This document shows, piece by piece, positions 46,561 through 61,100 of a DNA stretch of 64,000 nt. The notes below the pieces were generated by a model. The model was not told where the DNA came from. It ran no database searches and saw only the letters and a program-made list of their open reading frames with translations. The DNA lies in assembly GCA_002118135.1 (NCBI GenBank), contig BDIU01000253.1, positions 186,001-250,000 of the forward strand. Direction: 5' to 3'. Positions within the stretch are counted from its first letter, which is position 1. Each line of letters begins with the position of its first letter. This stretch comes from Trebouxia sp. TZW2008. Its lineage: Eukaryota; Chlorophyta; Trebouxiophyceae; Trebouxiales; Trebouxiaceae. Both the position numbers and the translations under genes were made by a program.

Positions 46561-49500
46561 GCGAAAAGACAGGGCAAGTTTATGCCATGGCACATTAGAA
46601 TGTGAACCTGCATGAGCAACAGCAGCCTGGAAAGCTTTTTAACAATGCATCACAGCAGTTTCTGCCACAGTTGTCTCCAAGCAAACACATGAGCATTGCA
46701 GCATCGGCTCTGTTTGTGAATGCCAAGGTGAGCTGTGGGTATTTGTGTAACATGAAACTGCAAGCCAGCAGTGTTCAAGACGCTAGCAGGAACAAATCAC
46801 AATCAGCAGCACATCAAGGTTGTACAAGGGCGCCATGAACACCATGGACACCAGAAAATCTCACTGAGATGCGCAGTGACTGAGCCTTGTGTGGGGAATC
46901 TGGTGACGCGCGCACCACACACAGATCTGATATTGTTGCTGACAAAGCTGCCGGGCATAGTGGCTGATCCTCACTTGACTAGTCAGGTGTTTTCATTTGC
47001 CACAGCTGCAGCAGGTCTTGCAACTGTTTTGACAAACACTGCTTGTGGCGGTGCTGCTGATGTCTGAGTGGCGCATTGAGACATGAGCGCATGCACCAGG
47101 CGCAGGGTGATTGTCAATTTTGAAGAGGGGTTTATACGCAGTGAGTGAATCTTTCTTGACTGGTCTGGTGACATGTTTGTCACAGCTGCAGCAGGGCTTC
47201 TGGCTGCTTTGACAGGTGCTGCTTGTTATGACACTGCTGATGTCTGAGTGGCGCTGTGAAACACAAGCGCATGCAGCAGGCACATTGTGTTTGTCAACTT
47301 TCAAGAGGCAGTCATGTGCAGTGGGCAAATCTTACTTGACTGATCTGGTGACATGTTTGCCACAGCAGCAGCAGGGCTTCTGGCTGCTTTGACAGGCACT
47401 GCTTGTGGCGGTGCTGCTGATGTCTGAGTTGCGCTTGAGACCAAGCTTGATGCTAGTGCTGAAGTGGATGCAGCACGCTGGGTGTTCTTGGTGGCAGAGA
47501 GGTTTGTGCGTGATGAAGAGGAAGATGCTGCAGGCGAGTCTGGGGTGTCTTCCACTGCACAGCATGCAAAGTCAAGTAAGTGCCGTATGGGATGATTGAG
47601 GAACATGAGCCTGGTTTTGCTTTCTTACAAGTTTTCCACATAGTGCTCTGGCTCTCAGTTGGTCCTGAGTGCTGATGTGTCAACCACAGCAAGGACCGCT
47701 GATGTATCATGCTACATGTACTGCCAGCACAGCAACGGTTTGTGGCTCTTTAGTACTTCAGCTTGCCTAGACCAATGCTGCAGTGTGAAGCACCTTTACA
47801 TTCCTTGTGTGGGTTTTGCCACCTATGGGCTCTATTAGGTCTGACAAGAGCTTTGCGCAAGAGGCACTTTGCCTTGGCGAAGCTGCTGGGTTCCTTTGCT
47901 TGTGGCATACAAAAGCAGGCGCATGATTTCAAGCTGCCACCCACCAACCACTTGAGGTATAAGCGAGAAAATGCAATACATCAATATCAACGAAGCAATG
48001 CATTCAAAAAAGCAATATTGAAAAGAACGTCACGCAAGCAAAAGGAAATGGCTGCTGCACAGAAATGTACCTGGATGGCTAGACAGTTGTCGCTGTGTGC
48101 TGCTTGCTTGATCAGCAGCTCGGTCTGAGTCAGCAGAGGTGGGAGTCTCAACCTCTGAGGTGTCTGAGGCGTCATCTGTTGGGGGTACAGTCTTGGCCAA
48201 GGGGGGTGCAGGGGGGGCAGCCCTGCTCAAGGGTGATTTGGCTGCCTTGCTCTTGGACTTACCCACATTGGGCCTTCAGACACACACATGCACATGTTGG
48301 GAAGGCAGTCTGGGAGATAGGGGGCTCAGGGCTTCTTCCGGTGCCATGCAGCTGACTCATGCAGAACAGCTCAACAACAAGCCAAAGAGACGATGCGAGA
48401 ACCTCGCACCTCACCCTGCTGCTGCTTCAGCTTGGTCAAAGGGGGTGCCAGAGTGCTTGGCCTGCAGCTGGGTCATGCAGAACAGCTCAACAATGAATCA
48501 TCGCAACCAAGCTACTTGTTCTGCTGCTGCTTCAGCTTGATCAAAGGCATGACCAGAGTGCTGGGTTGGCATCAAATTCCACACACAAGTCAACACATCA
48601 GGCAACTGACAGTCCAGGAGGACCAGGCAGCTTACCCTGCTGCTGCTTCAGCTTGATCAAAGGGAGTGCCAGAGTGCTTGGCCTGCAGCTGGGTCATGCA
48701 GGACATGGAATGGCTGCGGCGCAAGGGAACAGGGCCTGACAGCACAACCTCACTGCCCAGCATGCCCTGCTGCGTCACGCCCTGCTGGCACTGCCACTCT
48801 GAAATGGCTGCCCACGCATACCTGCACACCACACACTGTGCAGCTTGCTAACATGCTGTGGTGGCATGACTGCCTGAGTGTAGTTGCTGAATTGTTGCAG
48901 AAACGTTGCATGCCCTGCTGGGGCTCGTCCTGCTGGCACTGCCTCTCTGAATGACTGCCTGGTGTGTTTGCACTGGATACACTATGCCATGCCCACCGTG
49001 GAATGGCTGTCTGTGCGTATCTGCACAACTTACACTGTGCAGCTGCTTGCAGTGCTCCCAGCTGCATGCTGATGTAACCCAGATTGCTGTGTTGCTGCAA
49101 AGCAATGCACAGCCTGCTGAGTCAGACTTTGATTGCCGTGATGCGCATGCAGTACAAGTACAAGTGTTAGGCTGTGGCATGTATCATGGACATCCTGATG
49201 GCTGCCAAAGCCTAAGACTTAGATGTACACTGTGGCATCAAGGCAAGCAAGCGCCCAATCTGATCATATGCATGACTAGCTTGATCTGATGAAATCAGAC
49301 ACAACGCACCTAGAAAGCAGAGTGCAATTGAGCTTTTGGGATGCAAGTCTTCCTTCCAAAACATGTTGTTTGTGTCTGGCAGTAGCCTTAAGAGGCATTT
49401 GCAGAACGCTCAACAACATCAGAGGGTTTGTGCGGTGTCTAAGAGTCCACAACAAGCATGAATCTGTTGTCTGATGTGTCTCAATCGCAATAAAAGACTT

Positions 49501-52500
49501 GGAGTGGCATGCATTGGTGAGCACAGGCTTGTACTGTCTTGGTGTGGCCTGCTGCGCATGGAATCACATGAATGACATGCTGTTGCTATAACAGTCTCAA
49601 TTCAACATCATCAAGCGCTCAGGAGTGCAGTAATAATTACCTGTTTGCATCTCTGACGATACGGTCCATGAGGTGGAAGTCCATGAGCCTGAAGCGCGTG
49701 ACTGGCGGCCGCAGGTACAGGTCAATCACAAACTCCCTGCTGACCCGCCGCAAGGTCTGACTGTGACTCATCCATGTCAGTGCGTTCACAATCTGCTGAT
49801 ACCTAGGCAGCTTGATCCCAAATCTGCATTAGGCAGGCATCAGATTCGAGACCATCTCATCGGTGAGGATGTACGCTAATGATGAAGGCAAAGGGTTGCA
49901 AAACAGCAGGTAGCCGTTTTGACACAAACCTGACTGGAGGATTGCACCTTGCTTCAAAAAAGCAGCTCACAGTCGCAGCTCATCTTCAGAGCAGACATGA
50001 GCTGAGCATTGCAATGCATCAGACAGCAAGAGAGGTTACATTAGCAAGGTCAGCATGCGTGTGAATGCTTGCAACTTCCTTTCAGTCATGCTGGGGGCTG
50101 ACCTAAGTTGAGGGATGGGGCACCAGCGGTCCCACAGCAGGCGCCACCCGCTCAGGCCCCCGTCAAAGGGGGTCAGATTGTGCCAGACGCTGTCGTCTCT
50201 GTCCTCAACATCCACCACAATGACCTGCAACTTATTTAAGCCAGATTAGGTGTATGCATACTTGCAGAAAGTATCCTGTGAGTTCACTACACGAACAGAA
50301 CACGGCTGTCAGGTATGCACTTTTGTATTAGGAGAACAAGCTGACAGGCCTTGAGCCATTAGTGCAGGGCTGCAGGAATGTATGCTTGTCATGCACGAGT
50401 CTGCCATGCATTTGAAGTCGTGACAACGTGTGGAGTCACTTCTCTTTGTAAGGACACTTGATGTGAGAACATTCTGAATGCAAGGACAATGCAACTGGGA
50501 ACCAATCACTGGATCCTGACTGCAGTGGCACCTCTGAGTAAGGGCAATCCAATATCAGGACAATTTTCTTGGAAACCAAAGCAGTCGTTACTCAGGGAAC
50601 TCACCGTACAACTATCTGGCAGCAGCTATGTTCTGCAAGCACCTGCAATGATCAGCTGGCCCTATATAACTCAATTGAGCTGCATAACAGGAACCAGGCA
50701 AGCTGGCAAGGACGCCCACACCTACAGAAGCAGTAGGAACAGAGTTGCATACCGTGTCAACTCCCATGCTGCGCATGACGTCCACAGGGATATTGTTCAT
50801 GTAGCCGCCGTCCACTAGCAAGTCTCCCTTGTAGTAGACAGGAGGCACCATGCCTACAATGGTCATGCTGGCCCTGACCAGCCGCCACAAGGGGCCTTGC
50901 TCATGCACACTGCTCTCACCTTTGCTCAGGTTAGTGCTGTTGCAGAAGTAGCTGCAGCAACATGGTCGACACTAAGGCCAAAATCCACATGTATAAGAAG
51001 AACTTGTTTCAGCAAGCCTGCACAATCGAGGTAAGTATTGCTGGCTATGGCTCATGCACACTGCTCTTCCCTTTGCTCAGGTTGATGCTGGTGCAGACGT
51101 AGCTGCAGATGCATTGCTGATGTTAAGGCAGCCTGTGGCATACAAGCCTTTGTTGCATGAATAGGCACGGTTGCTTTGCAGCAGATTGCTGGCAGTGTTT
51201 GGAAATGAACTGGGGGTTTCAAATGCCAATGTATGTCATGTTTGTCGTAGTTTGTGAGACAAGCTTGTGCAATCACAATCGTGTAGCGCTGCATACTTAC
51301 CACATTGCCGGCAACCAGGCAATCAGCATCTGCTGTTCTGGACAGATCAAAGGGCTGAAGGCATGCCGGCAGTGACACCATACGCACATGGCAAGCGTGG
51401 ACAACCCCAATATTGCTGGAGCATCAATGGTAGAGATCTTGCAGAAGGGGTTGAAGACCATACCTCAGCCACAAGTCCTCAATCTGTTGAGCACCGTGCT
51501 TGAATGTCTCCCGCACAACTCTGTCAAAGCCCACCCCATTGAAGACAGACATGATGGGCAGGGTCAAGTCCCACAGCAGGTGCTGCACGCTGCTCATTTG
51601 GCGAGCATACTCACGCACCAGATGGTGCATCTGCTCCCAGGCTAGACCTTGAGAGTAAAGGGCTGCCATGAAGGCCCCCTGCAGCAGTCAGCTGCTCAGT
51701 TGCTGCGTTCAGTCTCCTTGGACGAAGCAAAGGGTGCCAAAGTCTCACTTGTCTCACGCTAGGGCAGATGGTAATACGTATCTCCAGCAGTGCTTTGTGC
51801 TGTGAGTGCGCAGGAACATGTGCAAGCGCTTTGGCCAGTACACTATCATGAACATCATGGACATGCATACGCACAGGATTCACATGACTGCAGTTTGCGA
51901 CGAACATGGTGGTGTGATCAATTCTGAAAAGCCGGACTGCGACTTGTGCGATATCTGCATGCCACTTGCATTTGCAAAGCAAGATGTATGTGCTGAGTAC
52001 AGCCCTCGCTCAGGTCCATGTAGCACAAGCCAGGAACCAAGAAGGTGATCACTGATAAAGTTACTGCCCTGACGGATGCTGTCATGCAGGGCTGCGACAG
52101 GAATGTTGCATACCCTTCTGGGAAATGTCCACGTGTGTAGTCCTACAGCTTGAGTATTGGCTAATATGTGGAGAGGCACACCTGTGATGTGCCGCCTATG
52201 ATGTCAACAGGAACCCCAGCATCATCCAGGGCGTGTAGGACCCCAAGGTGGGCCAGCCCTCTGGACCCCCCTCCAGACAGGACCAGCCCAACAGCCTTGC
52301 CAGCCATCCAGCGTCCCAGCCGTGCTAGGTCCTGGGCACCAGTCACAAGATATTTGCATGTGTATGCAAGAATCTGTCTGCTTGTTTGGGTGCAAGTGTG
52401 AGCTCATACGCAGCATCTCACTGTGTGAGCTCATACGCATCATCTCACTACTTTTGTCTGACCCATTGCCTAGGTCTGGTTGCTTCTTGCATCAACAGGT

Positions 52501-55500
52501 TGGATATGTCGCTTTATTCACAATTGTGTTTTGATGCAGCAAGGGTTCATTGCACACTGTAAATGTCTGAGCTACAAGACACACCATGGACTGATAAATG
52601 CATGACTGGCATCTGACCTGCATGCATGCTGTATCTGGCGTTTCTACTGCAAAGAGCAGCTGAGGTAGGCATGTTGCACACAAGCAACACATCAGCAGGT
52701 ACTGACAATAACGCTGCACATCAGCAAAGCTTGCCAGCGCACAAACTCAAAATGACCATGTTTGTGTGATATCTCAGCAAACAAGTGGTAAAATAACACC
52801 AAAGCTGGCCAGGCATGAGCACTTGACCCTCTGCCAGGGTATCATGACTACAACACAGCACAAGATGAAGGCAGGTGATGCATGCCTTGGGGTGAGTGAG
52901 CCTGATGTGATGGTGGCGAGCCAGGTGTGGCCGGGCTTCTAGCCACGCTGCAGTGCCTTGCGGCTCTGACTGAGGCCCATGCAACAACACTAACTCCACC
53001 CGCCTGCAGGTTTGCATTTGCCTATGCTCTCAGGTGTCAGATGGTCAGGCATGCAGCCACCGGCAGCTTGCCTATGTAGCACATACCAAAGCTAAATTGG
53101 ACTGTCCATGAGGATATGTTCTGCAGCTGCTTTTCATGTGCCAAACATTCAGGTGTAACAGGGTGCCAGGAACTTTTTGTGCAGGAACTTTCCTGTGCAC
53201 ATCAAGGATGTCAGCAGACAGTAGGTGCATGTGTATGATTATGACTGATATGCATTCTGATGTGACACTATGGATGCTTGTTACAACTGTGCTGAAGCCT
53301 GAGTGATGAAATGTAAGTGTGCTTTGTTGCAGTCAAGTGCCATGGACTGCATGCCTAGCAGAGCTGTGTCAGCTACCTGAGATATGAAGTCCAGCTCTTA
53401 TCATCTAAGCTAACCCCCCTGCGGGTCTGCTCCTGAGGGAAGATCTCTGACCACTTCTCAGATAGAGGGCCACCTGCAGCCATATTGCTTTGTGCTGTGT
53501 TGCGACACCAGATATGCTTGCACAGTACATGAGCCCAGGCAGTCTGAGTCAGCCATTGCTTTTGTGCAAGGAATGCAGTATGATGGCAGCAATTAGCCTT
53601 GGCTGCAGATGGCCGACATGAGAAGCAGACAGAAAACAGACTTGTTGCACTTGGTGTGTGCTGGTCAGGCTCTGTAGGTGCTCGCCACTCAACATACTGC
53701 TATGCTGAACCTGTGTACTGAACTTGACTCTGATCTACAATGTTCAGACAATGACAATAGACATGTGTAAGGAAAGATAATGCAGGCTGAGGTAGCACTG
53801 ACCTGCAGTGTAGCCACGGGTGCCACTGCTCTCAAACAGCCCTGAGTCTGGGGCTTGGTGGGATTTAGCCTCAGGAGGGGGCTGAGGTGGCTTGGCCAGC
53901 AAGGACCACACTAGCTCCTGCTCCAGATCTCCCATCTGCAGCAAATAAATATGGGCATCAATCTTGCTGCATGCATGGTGCATGGACACGGTGCAGAACA
54001 GCATAATGCATGGGACTTGACCTCAGGAGGGGGCTGAGGTGGCTTGGCTAGCAAGGACCACACTAGCTCTCGTTCAAAATCTCCCATCTGCAGCAATCAA
54101 TCATGGGCATCAATTTTGCTGCATGCATGGTGCGTGGACATAGTGCAGAACAAAGTAATGGATGGGACTTGGACTCTGGAGGGGGCTGAGGTGGCTTGGC
54201 TAGCAAGGACCACACTAGCTCCTGTTCAAGATCTCCTATCTGCAGCAATGAAGCAGTCAGCAACCACTTTTGCTGCATGCCTGGTGCATGACAGCCAAGA
54301 ATGAAGCAGTTGATGGGACTTGCCCTCAGGAGGGGGCTGGGGCAGCTTGGCTAGCAAGGACCACACAAGCTCCTGTTCCAGATCTTCCATCTACGGCTAC
54401 CAAGCAGTCAGGCATCAGGTTCACTGCATGCGTAAAACAGGAGCTGTGCGTGCAGCCAGAATCACTCATGTGTGATTGAAGTGACACCATGTCAGAATGC
54501 GCACCCAGTGTATGGTGTGAGCAGAGGGGGAAAGCTGTCATTTCAAGCTGTAGAGCAGCTAATGCAAGTCTTGTGGCACATGCTTGTGCTGCTCTTTCAT
54601 GTGACATACATCACAGACACGACACGCGGCTTCTAAGCTTTGCATACTTTGCTTCGATTTCAGTAACATGGATTTTGCACAGCAGGACTTTGCAGAACTT
54701 GAATGCGCAGCGCACCTCTGGTGTGGAGCCTTCAGAAGCAACCAGGAGGATGCAGTCAGCCTGAGAAATGCAGATCCTGGACCAGGGCGTCAGGGTCGCA
54801 TCTGCTTCAAGCAAGAGGAACCTGCAGACATCATAGGCTTTGCACAACAGCTGAAGTCAAATGGCCTTGCAGCAACACGACAACAGTGTTGAAGGTCACA
54901 GGCAGCTGTGCAGCAAAGAAGACATGCAGACCAATGACATGCAGTGTTGTTGCTATGCATTTTGGCTTGGCAGCGGTTGGGAAGTGGTGGCATGCCACAA
55001 GAGAAATGACCTTCTTTTGAATGCTGATGCACAACAGAGACCCGTGCTGATACTCCTGATGCAATGGATTTTGTGATGCAATGTTGCAGGTCACCTGTAG
55101 TCCTCTTCCTGAGCGGCCATCCAGGACGTGATTTTGCTCCTGTAGAAAGAGATATGCAGCCTGTCAAAGGCAGTAGGGAAGTTCATGGCAACTGTGCTTG
55201 CCGACAGGTGCAAGGTGGCACCAAACAACTCCTGCAAAGTGGCTTTGAGCCCGGCTGCCAGCTTGCGCACCGCCGCTGCCGCAGGCTTATTCGCAGGCGA
55301 ATGCAGCGAGGAGAAAATGCTGGACGCTGTTGTCTGCGCGCCGGTGTCGGTGCTGCTCGCCGAGGCATTGCTCTGCGCCCGCTGTGAAGATGCAGATGGA
55401 GCAGAGCTCGACAAACCCGCTTGCAGAATCTGGCGGGCACGACGGCCGATGGCGCTGCCAGTACGAGACAAGTTGGCGCTGAGGGTGCTGGACTCCTCAA

Positions 55501-58139
55501 TGGCGCGCAGGTTTGCCGGGTTGAGGCGGGAGACAGGAGCGGCCTGACCAACTTGCGTTTGGTGCAAGGAGCTGGCGCTGTCATGGCTTGGTTGCAGAGG
55601 CTTGCTGTTTGTTGGCATTGATGATGCTCTGAAGGCATCATGGACACCTGCAGCGCTGACTGCTCTTTCAGTCACAGGCTCTGCCTTTGGCACCAGCAAT
55701 CACTTGAGCACAGCAGGGTGCATGCAGCTCCATGGGATTGATACAGGACATCAGGCTGCGCACAGAATGCAGGACTGGGCTGACAATGACTTACTAGCTA
55801 GTGCAGCAGAACAGTCAAGACATACATGCACGACATGCACTTGATCTCCCTTAGACATGATTGCGTCTTGCATACAGTTGAGCTGTGCTTACCTGCAGGA
55901 AGAAGAGCAATGGTGACAATTTCATGCCTCTTGTGCTCTTCATCTTTGCGGCCTCCACCCTTTGCAGCCCGTGAATTGGCTGAGGATGTGCTGGACTGCA
56001 CTGCAGACCTTCCACCCTGATCATACCTGCATAGCAAGCATCACTGCTTTTAAAGTGAATATTGTGCACCAAGCCATGCAAGCTGTGCAGCTGAAGACCA
56101 AACACAGCTTCCTGGTCACTGCTCTTCTCAAGACGATATTTCGCATGCCTTTGCATTGCAGGGGTTGAGCTGCTGTGCTCTGTCCATGGTGTTTTCTACT
56201 CTGCTGAATGCTGATTGGCACAGGCCATTTCATAGACAAGCTAAGCAAGCCTACGGTGCTCAAGATCATGAATCAGATGCTGCACCAATGCATCTCTGTT
56301 TGGATGTGTCTGTATGCTGCCTGCTCTGGCACACAGCAGGCAGCAAGACGGCAGCTTGAGAACCTGCAGACTGCCCGAACCCAGTGCCATAGCAATAACT
56401 GTAATGGCAGCAAATGCAGACTCACTGATTGGGGTTGGAACGGGCTGCTGAAGCAGCACTCAGGCGGCGTGCCATTCCATCCAGCATACCAGCCACAGCC
56501 TTTGGACACTGACTGGAGATCAGCTCAAAGGCGCCCTGCACAACCAACAGTGCCATTTTAGTCAACACTGTATCTTGTCGGGGCAGTATCCAGAATTCCT
56601 TACATCCTTGGAAAGACTTTCTTTGATTTCACTATAAATCTAATAAAAAGGCGCAATTCTTCAGGGCAAATGCATTGTGACGTATGTATATGGGAAACAA
56701 CAAACATACATAGATCAGTGCTTTGATCTGGACCAAGCAGCATGACTTGATGTAGCACAATAAGTACTGGCAAAACATGGCCCTTGCATCCAACTTGGAA
56801 CACTCATCTTACCTCAAAGTGGACCTCAGCTGCAACTTTGGATCATGACACAAAGACACATGCTTGCTTGCACACAGACGCATACACTGAAACACAGTAG
56901 TGTGTCACAGCCCACAAACGTTGGCACATGCACCAGAGTGTGTTGACTCACCTTGCTCATGCGGACTAGCTCAGAGTCCCTGACACACAGAGCAGTGGTG
57001 TCGTGAATGCCCCCGGTGAGGGCCCACACAGCCCCTACAGCCTCGCCCCGCCCTACTTCTTCCTCCACCCTTACTCTGGGTCGCATGCTAGGGTCCTCCC
57101 TGATTAGCCGGATGCGGCCAGAGATCAATACATACAGGCAGCTTGCTGGCTCATCCTGCCTGCATATCAAGGCTTGACATTATTGAAAGCACTGGTAAAG
57201 CTCACAAGCGTGCTAGCTTTCACCTTGGTAGAAATTGCATCAGTGCAGTGTCTCAGACTGGATTTCACAAAGGATCATTCAAGCACGTTGTGTACGTCTG
57301 CATTTTTCTGTAGGATTGCAAAACAGCTTGTTCTGTAGCAAGTCTTCAACAGCTGGCAAGGGAAAGCTAGCTCAGCAGACAAACGTTACAGCTTCATCAC
57401 GCATCAGACTGTCAGTCTGCGATAGCACACAGCAAATTGTGCATTGAGACTCCTGGAGGTCAAGGCAGTACAACCTACTTGTAGGCAGTATCACCAGCAT
57501 TGAGCCAGACGCGGTTGAGGCCTAGGGAGAAGAACTGGCGGATGATGGGGCCAAGAGCTCGACCAGCAGCCAGCAACAGCTCTATGAAGGCTCTTGGATT
57601 CACCACCTGAAGGCAATCATGTACCTGTTGAAACCCTTGCAAAGGCAGGCCAGTGACTGTTCCTGTTATGCATTATTGTGCTTGATTGCACTGTCCACCA
57701 GATTGTCATGCTGAACGGCAAGAAGCCTGTCGCTTGTGGCTGCTCCTCATGCTGCAGCGCTCCAAACAATTTGCACAGTCGAACCCAGAACTTGACAGAC
57801 TGTTGTCATGAGGTCTCAGACTCCACAGCATTAAGGCACTGCATTATGCACATAAAGGCAGGCAGGCAGGCAGGCAGGAAGGCAGACAGGCAGGAAGACA
57901 AAGCAGCACATCAGACAAGCAGCGAGATTCATCAGATTTATCAGTACAAGCAAACACAGAGAAAGTATGGCTAGCCAGCCAGGCAAGACTGCTTTCAACA
58001 TGGTCAGCACAACAGGGACATAAGCAGGACAGCAAGCAGGACAGCCGGCCAGCAAGCAAGCAAGCATGGCTAGCCAAGCCAGGCAACACTGTAAAGTTAG
58101 CGAGGCATGATGACATAGATCATAGCAAGGTAGGAAAGA

Positions 58140-58181
<42 letters not shown>

Positions 58182-61100
58182 CACTGACCAGGAGCTTCTC
58201 CAGCTCATGGGGCCCAAAGGCAACCAGCTTACAAGCCTCAGCTGTTCTGATGACGGCTCGTGTCTTAGTGCTGCTGAGGTAAGCTGCACAGCCAAGCAAA
58301 CTGCCAGGAACCACCACAGCTGACTCTGACTGCCCAGACTTCTTCGTCCTCTCAGCAAACATGTGCCCCTGTGCAGCACTGACCAGCATTGAGATTGCAT
58401 GTGGTTGGACCGGCAACAACTTTCACAGCAGTGGCATGGCTGTAGTTTCACATTATTGCAAACATGATAGTGGTGCTATCTGCAACGTCAGCTGTTGAGC
58501 CGCAGACTTGGGCTGTGACAGAGCTCAGTGAATGTGTTTCGATAGCCTGCTCAACTGCAAGCAGGGTCCTGTTTGTTGTGCTGTATAACCCGAATGGCTC
58601 AAGACATGCATGCTTATACTGACAGCAGAAATGTACTGCTGTTTTACTTGCAAGCTGACATCGGAAACAGTGACCACGGGCAACACCAACAACAACTGCC
58701 TGCGTTATGGGAGTTTGAGACTGACCGAGAGCAAGACGTGAAACTGACGGCAGGGCTGATCCTTCTGCTGCAGCACATGGCCCCGTTGCAGCTGCAGGCG
58801 GCTGCCCACCTGCTCTGCTGAAACCCCCTTTGACCCATGCAGCACCTCCCACAGTCCTTTGCTAATCTCCACATCACTGGGGGTCACCACATCCCAACCC
58901 CCCTGCCATGCTGCCTGTGCACAGCAATGCACCTGTACAGCTTTCAGGCAACCAGCTTGGAGGCAATGCACTGCTTCCATGCACCTGGCAAGGTTGGAGA
59001 GTCTTGCTAGCAACCATGCAAATGATGATGATGATGATGATTTTGACCACCTGTATACCTAGTGCAGATGATGACCATGTGTACCTCCACATGAACAGCC
59101 TTGATGCAGTAATTCACGTGGGAGAGGCTTGTGATGGACTAAGGCATGGATTTGCAAGGCATGAAACAAGCAGGCAGAGTTTCAGGCCACAGACAATCAA
59201 GGGTTCAAACCATCATTGAATTTCAAGCAGCAAGGTTGCGATGCGTGCTGACCTGCTGACCGTACATGGTGGAAGTCTGGGGCAAAGCTGTGCGCCTGTG
59301 CTGAGAGGAGCTGCCCAGCATCTGTGCAGGCTTGCTTGATGCTGGCTTCTGCATGCAATGGCAGGTGGCTACGTCAAAGTCTTGCAGCAGGACAACAGCA
59401 ACTGTGCATTTATTTTCTAATTTCCAACACAGACAAACAGAAAGAAACAATCAACAGCACAGCCACACAGGGCATGTGTACTTGCATGCATATCGGGCGG
59501 CAATCAGGTGGCACTGGCAGCTTGTTGATCTCACGGTCTTCTTGATGCAACAGCAGCGACACGCCAGGCATGATAGACACAAAAAATTTTGTGCTCATGC
59601 CTATACGAAACACATCAGGCAAAATCGTAGGTCTAGGCTCATGCAAAACAAGCCAAACATGCATGGCAACCTGGAAAACCAAGCAGCTCAGGTGACTCGA
59701 GGGCATAAGCAGCAGCACCTGTGTTGGTGCCTCAGGGGAGTCAGGCAGGGCATCAGACTTGGCAGTCACAAGCGCCACCGGCAGCGACAAGGTATTCAGC
59801 CTATTCAAGGTCCGCCGCAGGTTAGCAGCAATTGTGCTATCAGCCTCAGCACTGCTCAGATCCCCAGAGCCGTTGTCTGCTGCTGCAGCCCTTGCAGCAA
59901 ACGGGCTCTGCAGCACTGGTGACGGTGACAGCCCCAAGGAGCTGTCGTCGATGCCCCGACTGACGGCTGTGGCTATGTGGGCAGCTGAAGGCTGTGCAGC
60001 TGTTGTGGTGTGTGGTGCTTCTGCCTGCAATGAGTCCTGCAGTGCGTCTGCCAGGGTTGTCTCTGTGTTGGGTGAGCTGGAAAGGCCTGACATGGCCGGG
60101 CCTGCATGTTACAAAAAGCTTGCACGATCTCTTTGTACTGGGACAATTAAGCTCACAGATCCAGTGCTGATCTCAGCTAAACGGATGCAACCTCCAGAAT
60201 TATAACATAGCTTGACCACTGACACTCGATGACAAGCAACGTGCTGCAAAGGCTTGCAGCCTCAGCATTGCAGCACAAGAACTGCAGACCCCAACGCTCT
60301 GCTCCAAGCATCCAAGGGACTCCATGCTGCATTTGTGCTTACATGCATGCATGTAGACTTTGCCCAGCACGGCTTACCTTCTTCCCCTTCCTTGTCAGCT
60401 TCTGCAACAACCTCCAGCGAGATCCTCTTCTTGCTTTTGCTGCGCTTGCCAAGAGCCTTCATCCTGGCCTGTATGACCTGACTGTCACTGTCAGACCCCT
60501 GCACCCAACTGCTGAAAGGGGACTTCATCTTGTCCCCTGCCCCTGGAATGGGTACCCCACCTTGTTGTTCTGGGCTCTGCTGCGGACTGCTGCCTGCCAG
60601 CTCTGCAGACAGTATGCTGAGAGTCAAAGATGATTGGATAAGTTGCGTGCCTGCATGACCTGGCTGTTGCTGTCAGAACCTTATGCTCAGCTGCTGAAGA
60701 AGGACTTCATCTTGTCCCCTGCCCCTGGGATGGATACCCCACCCTGTTGTTCTGGGCTCTGCTGTGAACTGCTGCCTGCCAGCTCTGCAGACAGTATGCT
60801 GAGAGTCACAGGTCATTGCATCAAGTTCTTGTGCCTGAATGACTGGACTGTCACTGTCAGACCCCTGTGTGCCCAGCTGCTGAAGGCGACATATTTTTGT
60901 CGCCAGCTCCTTGCCTTCTGGCATATGTTACTACTGTGAATGTATGACCCATGCATACATGCACGGTCACTTACACAAGTTGTCCAAGACCCCTGTGGCG
61001 CGTCTGAAGGTACTCCTGAAATGCATTGTCTGCACCACATTGCCAGTGTCTGTTCACACAAATCCACAGTGGCGCTGCATGACACTCAGCATAGCTCAGG

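Noticed and set aside
55091..55549. Plus-strand open frames of 107 and 120 residues
   Set aside because: Antisense of the large phospholipase linker exon (..[21 protein letters not shown]..), which chains in the minus gene.
57862..58180. Regularly spaced repeats that might be a CRISPR array
   Set aside because: They are simple tetranucleotide microsatellites in a eukaryotic intron.
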